A stretch of 64,000 bases of DNA, taken from assembly GCA_944327245.1 (NCBI GenBank), contig CALVHD010000009.1, positions 1 through 64,000 on the forward strand. The letters run 5' to 3'. Below are positions 18,596 to 26,376 of the stretch, one piece after another. This DNA comes from Candidatus Gastranaerophilales bacterium. Lineage in GTDB: Bacteria; Cyanobacteriota; Vampirovibrionia; Gastranaerophilales; Gastranaerophilaceae. The notes below the pieces were generated by a model. The model made no database searches and was not told the origin of the DNA. It was given only the letters and a program-made list of their open reading frames with translations. How positions within the stretch are numbered: the first letter of the stretch is position 1; every line of letters starts with the position of its first letter. A program made the position numbers and the translations under genes.

Positions 18596-18861
18596 AAAAT
18601 TAACGGATAGAATTTGGTAAAACAAAGATAATATAATAAGGCTATTATTATTATTTTTATTTGTTGAGAGTAAAATTTTGGCGAAAAAAGGTAAAATATG
18701 CTGCACAAAAGCATTAATAAAAATTCAATTTGAACAAAAATATATTCTTTTACTTGAAGCGTGGTTTTAAATCTAATAACTGCCGGCAAAAAAGTTATGC
18801 AAAGCATTGCCCCTATAAGAAAAATTGTACCAATCAGAAAATATTTTGTTTGTCTTTTCAT
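18592..18861 (-). CDS. Small membrane protein, 89 aa
   Basis: Not recognised. Three hydrophobic segments can be read (about 7-29, 42-60 and 67-85) separated by short charged turns, so it is most likely an inner-membrane protein. Its 3' end overlaps the end of the convergent TolC gene by four bases, and its start lies two bases from the 3' end of the WYL-type regulator gene upstream. It is therefore probably the third cistron of a minus-strand operon with the two regulators, and may be what they control or sense through. Confidence 0.6.
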   Translation of the reverse strand: MKRQTKYFLIGTIFLIGAMLCITFLPAVIRFKTTLQVKEYIFVQIEFLLMLLCSIFYLFSPKFYSQQIKIIIIALLYYLCFTKFYPLIF

Positions 18862-18863
18862 TT

Positions 18864-19736
18864 TTAAATTCCGCTTTTTAGTTTTTGTAGTGAATTATTA
18901 ATCAAATTTTGAAATTCTTTTGCATCGCTTATCGGGAATAATACTCTACATAATATATCATAGCGCAATAATCTTTTAAATAAAATATTTTTATCGGAGC
19001 TTGAATTAGCGATTACGATTTTTTCGGGATGGACTTCTATTAATCTTTCGTCTTCTTTTAGGCGATATGATTTTATTAATCTGCCATATAGCTCAAATAT
19101 TATTTCTTTTTTATATTGGATATTATCTTCACTTTCATCAATTGGAATAATTTTTACTATATCTTCAATTGGTATGGTTTTGTTTTCGTTTTTTTCTTCA
19201 TCATAAAAATGAAAATAGATATTATTTTTATCTCTTTTTATATCGCTTGGCTTTAGAATGTAGCTGTTATTTGAAAGAGTAAGCACTTTGGTTATTTTGT
19301 TTTTATTTATAAATTCTTCAAATAAACTAATTTTACTGCTATAGTCCATATAATTTTTTGTTTTTTGAAACAATTCAATTTTTTTAAGTGTTTCATTGTA
19401 TTTTTCATTAGAAGATAAAAGAAGAATTTTTTCTAAAACAGTTTTAAGTTTTTTTGTTCTTTTTTTGCTTTGCATAAAATATGAAAGTGTATAAAGATGT
19501 GCAATTGTGCTGGTGTCTGCACTTGTTAAATCAAAAGTGCCGCAAAAAGCTTTAATTTTATAGAATGAATTATCTTTTAGAAGATTAAAGCCCGCTTGTT
19601 TAATTTCTGTTAAATGTTTAAAAAAAGCAGCAGATTTAATGCCGTATTTTTGTGTTATTTCTTCTTTATTTGAATATTTTTTCAATAATTCATTAAGAAT
19701 TTTGATTGAGTTTTTATCTGTTGATTTAGTTGTCAT
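18864..19736 (-). CDS. WYL/WCX-domain transcriptional regulator, 290 aa
   Basis: The N-terminal about 55 residues resemble a DeoR-type helix-turn-helix (SNKEEITQKYGIKSAAFFKHL). The middle holds a helical linker. Residues about 165-205 fit a degenerate WYL fold (KNNIYFHFYDEEKNENKTIP then IEDIVKIIPI) without the W-Y-L triad. The end is a clear WCX extension: IIFELYGRLIKSYRLKEDE and FKRLLRYDILCRVLFPI. WYL proteins sense ligands, often nucleic acid or nucleotides, and control transcription. The gene overlaps the upstream paralogue by 11 bases, so the pair is translationally coupled and may form a heteromer. Confidence 0.75.
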   Translation of the reverse strand: MTTKSTDKNSIKILNELLKKYSNKEEITQKYGIKSAAFFKHLTEIKQAGFNLLKDNSFYKIKAFCGTFDLTSADTSTIAHLYTLSYFMQSKKRTKKLKTVLEKILLLSSNEKYNETLKKIELFQKTKNYMDYSSKISLFEEFINKNKITKVLTLSNNSYILKPSDIKRDKNNIYFHFYDEEKNENKTIPIEDIVKIIPIDESEDNIQYKKEIIFELYGRLIKSYRLKEDERLIEVHPEKIVIANSSSDKNILFKRLLRYDILCRVLFPISDAKEFQNLINNSLQKLKSGI

Positions 19737-20613
19737 AGGCGGTTTTTAAGATTTCCAGTTTTTCAATTATTAAATTTTTAATTTTGCCTTCTGATATATA
19801 AATTAAATCCGGACAAAATTCAAATAATCTTTGTGTAAGATAAAATTCATCTGTTATAGGAGTTTCTATTTCATAATATTTTTCATTATAATCCGTAACT
19901 TTTTCTTTTAAATCTTTTGGAGCTTTTTCCCAAGTATCTTTTAAAACCCTGTATGTCAGCATATTCATCTCAACGTTAAATATTAATTTTTTTCTTATGG
20001 TTTTTTTAATCATAAAAATTCTATCTATCGGTAATTTGGAAAAAGTATTTGTATTTTTAATAATTCCTTCCAGATATAGCCTGTGAGAAGTTGTTGAGGA
20101 TTTTATTTTATCAGAGTGTATTTCAATTAATTTATTTTTGCCATATGGCAAAATGTAATCAATTAGGATGATATCTTTATTTTTACAGTGATTTTCAAGT
20201 TTATATAATAAATCCCAGTTTAGCTCGGAATAATAGCCAAAATCGATTAATTCTTTTTTAAAGTCTTCATTTTGGATTAATTTTGAGATTTTATAAAAAA
20301 ATCTCATAACTGTTCTGATAATTTTATAATCTTTTTTACTTATGACAACTTTTTTTATTTCGTTAATGGTTTTTATATTTTCTTTTGTAAGTTCAAAATT
20401 ATAATCGGTGTAGTCAATGTAAAAATTTAAATTTTCTTTTTTGATGTTTATGTTGTTATCTTTTAACTTTTTAAGATAATTATTAAGGGTTGCCAGTGAA
20501 ATTTTGTTATTAAGCAAGTCAAATTTCTCTAATATTTCTTTTTTGCTTAATTTATTATTTAAGAGCATATTTGCTAAAAATAATATATTGTGTGTGCTTT
20601 TGGCATAATTCAT
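19726..20613 (-). CDS. WYL-like transcriptional regulator, 295 aa
   Basis: Paralogue and operon partner of the gene at 18864. It has an N-terminal helix-turn-helix (LSKKEILEKFDLLNNKISLA then TLNNYLKKL) and a helical linker. A WYL-like segment at about 150-200 contains ILIDYILPYGKNKLIEIHSD and HRLYLEGIIKNTNTFSKLPI. A short C-terminal WCX-like tail follows (TDEFYLTQRLFEFCPDLIYI). Tandem WYL pairs are known in Actinobacteria (PafBC); whether this pair works similarly is only analogy. The ATG at 20613 is about 140 bases from the divergent S1-protein gene. Confidence 0.7.
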   Translation of the reverse strand: MNYAKSTHNILFLANMLLNNKLSKKEILEKFDLLNNKISLATLNNYLKKLKDNNINIKKENLNFYIDYTDYNFELTKENIKTINEIKKVVISKKDYKIIRTVMRFFYKISKLIQNEDFKKELIDFGYYSELNWDLLYKLENHCKNKDIILIDYILPYGKNKLIEIHSDKIKSSTTSHRLYLEGIIKNTNTFSKLPIDRIFMIKKTIRKKLIFNVEMNMLTYRVLKDTWEKAPKDLKEKVTDYNEKYYEIETPITDEFYLTQRLFEFCPDLIYISEGKIKNLIIEKLEILKTAYDN

Positions 20614-20695
20614 AAATAAATTATATTAAAAAAATTTTTTGGCTCAAATATGGGTTTTATCTTCGTACAAATGTAGTAAATTAATCTTAAAAAGA

Positions 20696-20722
20696 TTGAA
20701 TTTAGGTAAAAACAGCTATAAT
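20696..20722 (+). promoter_or_regulatory. Sigma-70 promoter for the S1-domain protein gene
   Basis: TTGAAT (20696-20701) and a perfect TATAAT (20717-20722) with a 15-base spacer, about 33 bases before the ATG at 20756. The spacer is short, but the -10 element is perfect. Confidence 0.6.
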
Positions 20723-20755
20723 AAAAGTGTGAACAGGGCTTGCAGGGGTTATATA

Positions 20756-21787
20756 ATGATTAGCGATACAGAATTTGAACAGTTGATTGAAAAATACAAT
20801 TATTCCTATAAACCTAAAGAAATTATTAAAGGCAAGGTTGTGGGTTATGACGGTAATTGTGTCTTAGTGGATATCAATGCTAAAACAAGTGCAAAATGCC
20901 CGATAAATGAAGTTTTGATGTCAAAAGAACAAGATATTAAAGATATTTTAAAATTAAATGAAGAATATGATTTTGTTATAAACAGTTTTGAAGATGAAGA
21001 TGGGGTATTTTATCTTTCTCACAGAAAAGTGATGCTTTCGCATAATCTTGAAAAATTGGAAGAAAAATTTAAAAACGATGAAGTTGTTTTAGGCTCTATT
21101 ATTTCAATAGTAAAAGGCGGAGTATGCGTCAGCGTAATGGGTGTTAAAGGGTTTGTTCCTTCATCTCAATTAAAAACGGAAGAAACAAAAATAGGTCAGG
21201 AACTTGAACTTAAAATATTGGCGCTTGATATGAATAAAAATAATTTTGTTTTATCAAACAAAAAGGTTTATCAAGAATCAATTGAGAATGTTAAAAAAGA
21301 AATTTTAGATAAAGTCGAACTCAACATGGTTGTAAAAGGCAGAGTTGTAAGAATAACAGACTTTGGAGCATTTGTTGATATAGGAGGAATTGACGCTTTA
21401 TTACCTTTATCACAAATATCTTGGAGCTGGATTGATAATCCAAATGATGTTTTAGAATTAGGTGAAAAAATTGATGTTGAAATTATAGGGATAGATAAAG
21501 AAAAACAAAGAATATCTTTAAGTTTGAAATCATTGGAAGAAAATCCTTGGCTTGAGGCTAAAGAAAAACTTGAAATTGATAAAAAAATCAAAGGAAAAGT
21601 AGTCAGAATTAAGCCTTTTGGAGCTTTTGTGGAGGTTTATCCTAAGGTTGAAGGATTATTGAATAAATATCAGCTTCAAGAATATAAGAAAAAACATAAT
21701 AAAGATTTAATCGAACAAGATGAAATTGATGTTGTGATTAAAAAAATAGATATAGAAAATCAAAAAATCAATCTTGATTTGGATTAA
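20756..21787 (+). CDS. rpsA: Four-S1-domain RNA-binding protein, ribosomal protein S1-like, 343 aa
   Basis: Four S1/OB-fold repeats can be read: (1) about 20-60, IIKGKVVGYDGNCVLVDI; (2) about 100-175, LGSIISIVKGGVCVSVMGVK then GFVPSSQL; (3) about 185-262, GRVVRITDFGAFVDIGGIDA then ISWSW; (4) about 275-343, GKVVRIKPFGAFVEVYPKVE. Repeat 3 is the most canonical. It probably helps load mRNA on the ribosome like the shorter S1 proteins of cyanobacteria and Gram-positives. ATG 20756 is chosen because of GGGG about seven bases upstream and the promoter just before; an in-frame upstream extension of 39 codons overlaps that promoter. The 3' end overlaps the convergent methyltransferase gene by 20 bases. 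Confidence 0.85.
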   Translation: MISDTEFEQLIEKYNYSYKPKEIIKGKVVGYDGNCVLVDINAKTSAKCPINEVLMSKEQDIKDILKLNEEYDFVINSFEDEDGVFYLSHRKVMLSHNLEKLEEKFKNDEVVLGSIISIVKGGVCVSVMGVKGFVPSSQLKTEETKIGQELELKILALDMNKNNFVLSNKKVYQESIENVKKEILDKVELNMVVKGRVVRITDFGAFVDIGGIDALLPLSQISWSWIDNPNDVLELGEKIDVEIIGIDKEKQRISLSLKSLEENPWLEAKEKLEIDKKIKGKVVRIKPFGAFVEVYPKVEGLLNKYQLQEYKKKHNKDLIEQDEIDVVIKKIDIENQKINLDLD

Positions 21788-22574
21788 ATTTTTTGTAATG
21801 TGAAAGCGTTATAAGATTAGAGTTTTTTATTTCTTTTTCTCTGTTTTCAATTATTTTTTGATGTGTAAAATTTAAAAAAGGGTCTTTATATGTTATTGCG
21901 CTTTTTGTGTTTAATTGTCCTAATTCATAATCATTTAGAGGATTTAAAATATTTTCTTTATTAAATGAAGCACAAATTGCAATAGTTTTATTGTCTTTTA
22001 AGATTTTTCCCAAAAATAACCCTGAATTTAAAAGAGCTTTTAAAACAGGCTTTGAGTGGTTATAAGTACAATAAATTCCATTTTTATCAAGTAATTTTGA
22101 TATAGATAAAATCAGTTCTTCGCTCCAAAGTTCGCTTTGTTTATGAGGCGCAAAGCCGTCATGGAAAATGATATCGTATTTTTTGTTTAAATTTTTAACA
22201 ACTTTTCTTATATCATCAATATAAAAATGAATTAAATCATTTTTTTCAATGTTTGATTTTATTATTTTGTCTATATCATCTCTATAATTGAATTTATAGG
22301 AATCTAAAACTAAATTTTTATTTATTTCAACGCAATCAATTAAAGAAATATTTTTAAAATTCTCAAGTGCACATTTTGTGTTGTAGCCTATGCCATAGCA
22401 AATATCAAGAATTTTTAGGGGTTTATTATCGATGATTTTAGCAGGCTGAATAAATTTTTCAAAAGCTTCGGTTTTAGCTCCATAAATTGAATGAAAAATT
22501 TCATCCAGATTTTCATCATAAAGCCCTATTGAGCCGTCTTTTGTTTTAATTATTTTAATATTTTCATCTAACAT
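21768..22574 (-). CDS. MnmC-type (DUF752) SAM-dependent methyltransferase, 268 aa
   Basis: Resembles the methyltransferase half of MnmC, which finishes mnm5s2U at tRNA wobble U34. An SAM motif is visible in ILDICYGIGYNTKCALE and an acidic strand in DCVEIN. The family signature is IIFHDGFAPHKQSELWSEEL, followed by GIYCTYNHSKPVLKALLNSG. There is no C-terminal FAD oxidase domain, as in stand-alone DUF752 proteins. I take ATG 22574 as start; a TTG six codons upstream is possible. There is no Shine-Dalgarno. A perfect palindromic terminator sits just upstream, so it needs its own promoter or read-through. Confidence 0.82.
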   Translation of the reverse strand: MLDENIKIIKTKDGSIGLYDENLDEIFHSIYGAKTEAFEKFIQPAKIIDNKPLKILDICYGIGYNTKCALENFKNISLIDCVEINKNLVLDSYKFNYRDDIDKIIKSNIEKNDLIHFYIDDIRKVVKNLNKKYDIIFHDGFAPHKQSELWSEELILSISKLLDKNGIYCTYNHSKPVLKALLNSGLFLGKILKDNKTIAICASFNKENILNPLNDYELGQLNTKSAITYKDPFLNFTHQKIIENREKEIKNSNLITLSHYKKFNPNQD

Positions 22575-22591
22575 AAAAAAATAATAAAACA

Positions 22592-22617
22592 AAAAGGCAG
22601 TTTTAAAACTGCCTTTT
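22592..22617. terminator. Perfect 26-bp palindromic intrinsic terminator
   Basis: AAAAGGCAGTTTT (22592-22604) is followed directly by its exact reverse complement AAAACTGCCTTTT (22605-22617). It lies just past the stop of the NarL-type gene on the minus strand; the U-run forms on either strand. Confidence 0.88.
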
Positions 22618-22622
22618 ATTAA

Positions 22623-23321
22623 TTAAACTGATACAAGACCTTCTTTTATTGCTTTTACAGCTGCTTGAACTCTATCATCTACGCATAATTTTTGTAAAAT
22701 AGAGCAGACATGAGCTTTTGCGGTGTGTACTGAAACAATTAATTCTTGTGCAATTTCTGTGTTTGATTTACCTTGAACTAAAAGTTTTAAAACTTCGCTT
22801 TCTCTTTCTGTTAATCTTGCTTTAGCGTCCATAGCATGGTTTGAATTTAAAATTTCCGTGTTTTCCGGTTTTGGGAATAATTTAAGTGCTAAATGTGCTA
22901 CATTTGAATCTATCCAACATGCTCCTTTTGCTACATTTTTAATTACATTTGATAATGTATTGGGGTCAATATCTTTAAGGCAATATGCGCTTGCGCCTGA
23001 ACCTAAAGATGCAACGACTTCTTCTTCTCTATCATGACTTGTTAAGATAATCACTTTTGTGTTTGGTGAAATTTCTTTAACTTTGCTTGTTGCTTCCAGT
23101 CCGTTAATCCCCGGTAAACCCAAGTCCATAAGTACAACATCAGGTTGTTCTTTTCTTATTATTTCAAGACCAGTTTCTGCGTTTTGTGCTTCAGCTATAA
23201 CATTAATGTTTTCAATTTCATTAAGTGCATATCTTAAACCTACTCTTGTAAGCTTGTAATCTTCCACAATAATTACTCTTACATCTTTTGTTTGAGATGG
23301 TTTTACAGTTTGTTGAGCCAT
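22623..23321 (-). CDS. NarL/FixJ-type response regulator, 232 aa
   Basis: The receiver domain (about 12-130) has an acidic pair in VRVIIVEDYKLTRVGL, phospho-acceptor Asp in PDVVLMDLGLPGINGLEA, Thr/Ser in VIILTSHD and Lys in AYCLKDID. The C-terminal LuxR-type helix-turn-helix (about 165-228) reads LTERESEVLKLLVQGKSNTE, IAQELIVSVHTAKAHVCSIL, QKLCVDDRVQAAVKAI. All phosphorylation residues are present. No kinase lies nearby. It ends at a strong terminator, so it is probably monocistronic; about 125 bases separate it from the small gene upstream on the same strand. Confidence 0.93.
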   Translation of the reverse strand: MAQQTVKPSQTKDVRVIIVEDYKLTRVGLRYALNEIENINVIAEAQNAETGLEIIRKEQPDVVLMDLGLPGINGLEATSKVKEISPNTKVIILTSHDREEEVVASLGSGASAYCLKDIDPNTLSNVIKNVAKGACWIDSNVAHLALKLFPKPENTEILNSNHAMDAKARLTERESEVLKLLVQGKSNTEIAQELIVSVHTAKAHVCSILQKLCVDDRVQAAVKAIKEGLVSV

Positions 23322-23447
23322 AGTTAATAATCCTTCCTCTTGTGTATCGTTATTTTGTCTATGGATTAATACTACTCGATTAAGCTCAGATAGCCAATTA
23401 GCCCACTGTCTAATTTGATATTATCCTCTGTGGCAATAAAAGCCTTT

Positions 23448-23723
23448 TTAAGCAGCGCCAATAGAGGTTTTGTTTTCTTCTTCAAGTTGTTTTTGTTTGA
23501 TAAGTTTTCTTTTATATATAACACTGCTTAAAAGATTATATGCGCTTTCGCTGTTTACGCAGTTAATGTGGATGGCATCATCAGAAAGCTCGATGTCTAT
23601 TGATTTTGTTTCTATAAAGTCTGATTTAAAGCCTGTTATCTGTATTATTCTGTTTTTTAGAATAGATAAGGGTAAGGCAATAAATTCTTCAAATGAATCC
23701 ATGATTTTATTTTTGCTTTTCAT
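23448..23723 (-). CDS. Conserved-looking small protein, 91 aa, unknown function
   Basis: Not recognised. It starts MKSKNKIMDSFEEF and may instead start at the internal Met8. The core alternates strands and helices: IIQITGFKSDFIETKSIDIE, then LSDDAIHINCVNSESAYNLL, ending in a charged tail. There is no membrane segment or signal. An almost co-extensive frame exists on the opposite strand, but it is Phe/Leu/Ser-rich and lacks a ribosome-binding site, so the minus frame is preferred. Neighbours are the NarL regulator (same strand) and spermidine synthase (divergent). Confidence 0.55.
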   Translation of the reverse strand: MKSKNKIMDSFEEFIALPLSILKNRIIQITGFKSDFIETKSIDIELSDDAIHINCVNSESAYNLLSSVIYKRKLIKQKQLEEENKTSIGAA

Positions 23724-23800
23724 TAAAATTAATTATAACAAATAAGCTGATTTTTTTGTATAATATTAAAACATGTTTAGATTGAATAAAGGAAGAATAG

Positions 23801-24652
23801 ATGTCAAAAGATTTATATCATGAAATTACCCCTGAGGGTTTTGGAATTGCAATAGAAAAAGATAAAGATTTATTTTCGGATAAATCTGATTTTCAAGAAG
23901 TAGATGTTTTTCACTCACGTGCTTTTGGAAATGTTTTAACTTTAGACGGCTTAATGATGGTTACTGAAAGAGATGAATTTTTTTATCATGAAATGATAGT
24001 TCATATTCCTATGCTAACTCATTCTAATCCTGAAAATATATTGGTAATAGGAGGCGGTGACGGCGGAACGGTTAGAGAATTGTTAAAACATCCGTCTGTT
24101 AAACATATTGATATGGTTGAAATTGATGGAATGGTTATAGAAGCATCTAAAAAATTCTTTCCAACAGTGGCTTTGGAGCTAAATAATCCTAAAGTAGATG
24201 TCAGAGTTGAAGATGCTATTGATTTTATTAAAGGAAAAGAAAATATATATGATATTGTATTAATTGATTCAACTGATCCTATAGGCCCAGGGGAAGGTTT
24301 ATTTAACGAAGGATTTTACAATAATGTTAAAAAAGCATTGAAAAAAGGCGGTATTGTTGTTCCCCAAACTGAGGGTCCTTTTGCTCAAAGTGAAAATATG
24401 AAAAAAACTTATACTCTATTAAAAAAAGTATTTAAAAATGTAGCTCCTTATGTTGGACCTATGCCGACATACCCCGGCGGATATTGGTCATGGGGCTTTT
24501 GCAGTGATGATGTTGAAATTCCTTTGGATTATACAAAAATTGATGAAAAAAGAGCGCAAGAAATCTCAAAAACTTGTAAAATATATAATAGAAAACTCCA
24601 CAGTGCAGTTTTCTGTGTACCAAACTTTGTTTCAGAGCTAGCAAATGGATAA
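23801..24652 (+). CDS. speE: Spermidine synthase (polyamine aminopropyltransferase), 283 aa
   Basis: Transfers aminopropyl from decarboxylated SAM to putrescine. The N-terminal beta domain has LYHEITPEGFGIAI and FHSRAFGNVLTLDGLMMVTE with DEFFYHEMIVHIPM. The Rossmann domain has the conserved VIGGGDGGTVREL, VEIDGMVIEA and the catalytic Asp region VLIDSTDPIGPGEGLF. Near the end, PTYPGGYWSWGFCS is typical. Length matches bacterial SpeE. AAGGAAG precedes the ATG. The gene overlaps aroA by eight bases, so the two are coupled. I see no SAM decarboxylase gene in the window. Confidence 0.95.
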   Translation: MSKDLYHEITPEGFGIAIEKDKDLFSDKSDFQEVDVFHSRAFGNVLTLDGLMMVTERDEFFYHEMIVHIPMLTHSNPENILVIGGGDGGTVRELLKHPSVKHIDMVEIDGMVIEASKKFFPTVALELNNPKVDVRVEDAIDFIKGKENIYDIVLIDSTDPIGPGEGLFNEGFYNNVKKALKKGGIVVPQTEGPFAQSENMKKTYTLLKKVFKNVAPYVGPMPTYPGGYWSWGFCSDDVEIPLDYTKIDEKRAQEISKTCKIYNRKLHSAVFCVPNFVSELANG

Positions 24653-25943
24653 TATTTTAAAAACAGAAAAATTAATAAACGGTTTAAAGGGGGAGATAAT
24701 TATTCCCCCTGATAAATCTATATCTCATAGAGCTTTAATTTTTGGAGCATTAACAAATTCTAAAATTAAAATAAAAAATCTTTCAAAGGGCGAAGATTGT
24801 GTTTCTACTTTGAAAATTTTAGAAAAACTGGGGGTAAAATATCAATTTATTTCTGAACATGATTTAATTTTAGATTCAACTGAAGGGTTAAGCGCAAAAG
24901 AAAAAGTTACTCTAAATTGCAATAATTCGGGTACAAGCGCAAGATTGTTATCAGGGTTATTTTCAAGATGTGATTTTTCTTGTGTTTTAATTGGGGACAA
25001 TAGTCTTTCAAAACGCCCAATGAAAAGAATAATTGAGCCCTTGGAGCTTATGGGAGCTAAGATAAAATCAAATGATAATAAGCTTCCATTGGAAATTCAA
25101 GGAACAGATTTAAAAGCAATTACATACTATTCTCCGATTTCATCAGCACAAGTTAAAAGCGCTTTAATTCTTGCGGGACTTGGAGTAGATGAACCTACAA
25201 GAATATATGAAAAGACTCTATCTAGAAATCATTCTGAAATTATGCTTTCATATTTAGGGGCTGATATTAAGACCGGATGTGATAAAGAAGGGTATTTTGT
25301 TGAAGTTAAAAAATCAAAGTTAACTCCAAAAGACATTGAAATAGCGGGCGATATTTCATCTGCCGCGTTTTTTATGGTTGCAGGCGCAATTGTTCCAAAT
25401 TCTGAAATTATAATTAAAAATGTCGGGATAAATCCCACAAGAACAGGCATTTTGGATGTATTTAAGCAAGCTGAAATAAATTTTTCTATATTAAATGAAA
25501 GAACAGTTTCAAATGAGCTTGTAGGTGATATTCAAGTCAGATATACGAAAAATATTAAACCTTTTGAAATAAAAGGTGATTTAATCCCCCGTCTTATTGA
25601 TGAAATACCGATTTTGGCGGTTTTAGCAGCGCAAGCAAAAGGAACAAGCACTATATCTGATGCTCAAGATTTAAGAAACAAAGAATCCGACAGAATAAAA
25701 ACAATAGCAGAGGCTTTTTTGACCCTCGGAATAGATATAGCGGAAAAGCCTGACGGCTTTATAATTAATGGTCAAAATAATATAAATAAATCAGCCGTTC
25801 TTGAAACATATCTTGATCATAGGCTTGCAATGAGCTATTATGTATTATCTTTAATAAATAGTTCTAAAATGGAAATTCAAGGGTTTAACTGCGTAAACAC
25901 TTCTTTTCCTGAGTTTCTAAAACTTATGAATGAATTAAAATAA
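24645..25943 (+). CDS. aroA: 3-phosphoshikimate 1-carboxyvinyltransferase (EPSP synthase), 432 aa
   Basis: The sixth step of the shikimate pathway: adds enolpyruvyl from PEP to shikimate-3-phosphate. Visible motifs: GEIIIPPDKSISHRALIFGA (substrate-binding Lys/Ser), LNCNNSGTSARLLSGLFS, the SxAQVKSA segment in SSAQVKSALILAGL, GDISSAAFFMVAGAI, and LRNKESDRIKTIAE with DHRLAMSY near the end. Length is normal. GLFS replaces the GLLA seen in many class II enzymes, which may affect inhibitor sensitivity; not testable here. It overlaps speE, giving a two-gene operon. Confidence 0.95.
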   Translation: MDNILKTEKLINGLKGEIIIPPDKSISHRALIFGALTNSKIKIKNLSKGEDCVSTLKILEKLGVKYQFISEHDLILDSTEGLSAKEKVTLNCNNSGTSARLLSGLFSRCDFSCVLIGDNSLSKRPMKRIIEPLELMGAKIKSNDNKLPLEIQGTDLKAITYYSPISSAQVKSALILAGLGVDEPTRIYEKTLSRNHSEIMLSYLGADIKTGCDKEGYFVEVKKSKLTPKDIEIAGDISSAAFFMVAGAIVPNSEIIIKNVGINPTRTGILDVFKQAEINFSILNERTVSNELVGDIQVRYTKNIKPFEIKGDLIPRLIDEIPILAVLAAQAKGTSTISDAQDLRNKESDRIKTIAEAFLTLGIDIAEKPDGFIINGQNNINKSAVLETYLDHRLAMSYYVLSLINSSKMEIQGFNCVNTSFPEFLKLMNELK

Positions 25944-26068
25944 TTTCCCTTCTTTTGCTAAAATCCTTATTTAAAGCGATTTTAGCGGGTATAATATACT
26001 GTTAAACTAACTATTGTCTTAATCGGTATATTCTTGTATCTTTTAAATCTTGTTGAATTTCAGGAAAA

Positions 26069-26275
26069 TTAGTTATTGCTAACCAAAATTGTTTTAAAAG
26101 CTGCTAAACTTCTTATGGAAATGCCTTTTGAAGTTTCTCTTTGTTCTTTTGCGATGTTAAAGATTTTAACGATTCTTCTTATTTCATCAGCACTTTTTGT
26201 AGAGTTTGTAGCATAAACATTTTTTACTCGCTCAGGGGAAATGTTAAATAATGCGTTTAATTCAACTTCTGTCAT
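26069..26275 (-). CDS. Small protein, 68 aa, unknown; shares upstream element with the gene at 29067
   Basis: Not recognised. ATG 26275 is preferred over a TTG five codons upstream; GAGAG lies about 10 bases before it. The product is MTEVELNALFNISPERVKNV and on. It has a helix-turn-helix-like look at about 1-45 (LFNISPERVKNVYATNSTKS then ADEIRRIVKIFN), followed by a basic Ser-rich tail. It could be a small DNA-binding protein or a regulator of a partner. The 22-bp element at 26306-26327, 30 bases before the ATG, is nearly identical to one in front of the 53-aa gene at 29067, which points to common control. Confidence 0.6.
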   Translation of the reverse strand: MTEVELNALFNISPERVKNVYATNSTKSADEIRRIVKIFNIAKEQRETSKGISIRSLAAFKTILVSNN

Positions 26276-26305
26276 AGCTTTTTCTCTCAATTAACTATTT
26301 AATAC

Positions 26306-26327
26306 CTTATGTATTAATAAAGTATTT
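26306..26327 (-). promoter_or_regulatory. Shared promoter/operator element, copy 1
   Basis: CTTATGTAT-TA-ATAAAGTATTT on the plus strand, 20 of 22 bases identical to 29260-29281. The 30-base distance to the downstream minus-strand ATG matches the 31 bases of copy 2. The TATTAATA centre is a partial dyad. It may be a -10 region with an overlapping operator. Confidence 0.55.
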
Positions 26328-26376
26328 AAAATATAATCAATTGCACAAAATGCTTAAAAGTTTACAAAAGTTAACA

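Noticed and set aside
20639-20755. N-terminal extension of the S1-domain protein
   Set aside because: The extension overlaps the TATAAT promoter and lacks S1-like sequence; ATG 20756 has a ribosome-binding site.
23470-23745. Open frame on the plus strand opposite the 91-aa gene
   Set aside because: Rich in Phe, Leu and Ser with no ribosome-binding site; it looks like the shadow of the minus-strand gene.
25957-25986. Inverted repeat GCTAAAATC/GATTTTAGC after aroA as terminator
   Set aside because: Stem is AT-rich with a 12-base loop, and no T-run follows on either strand; left as unassigned.
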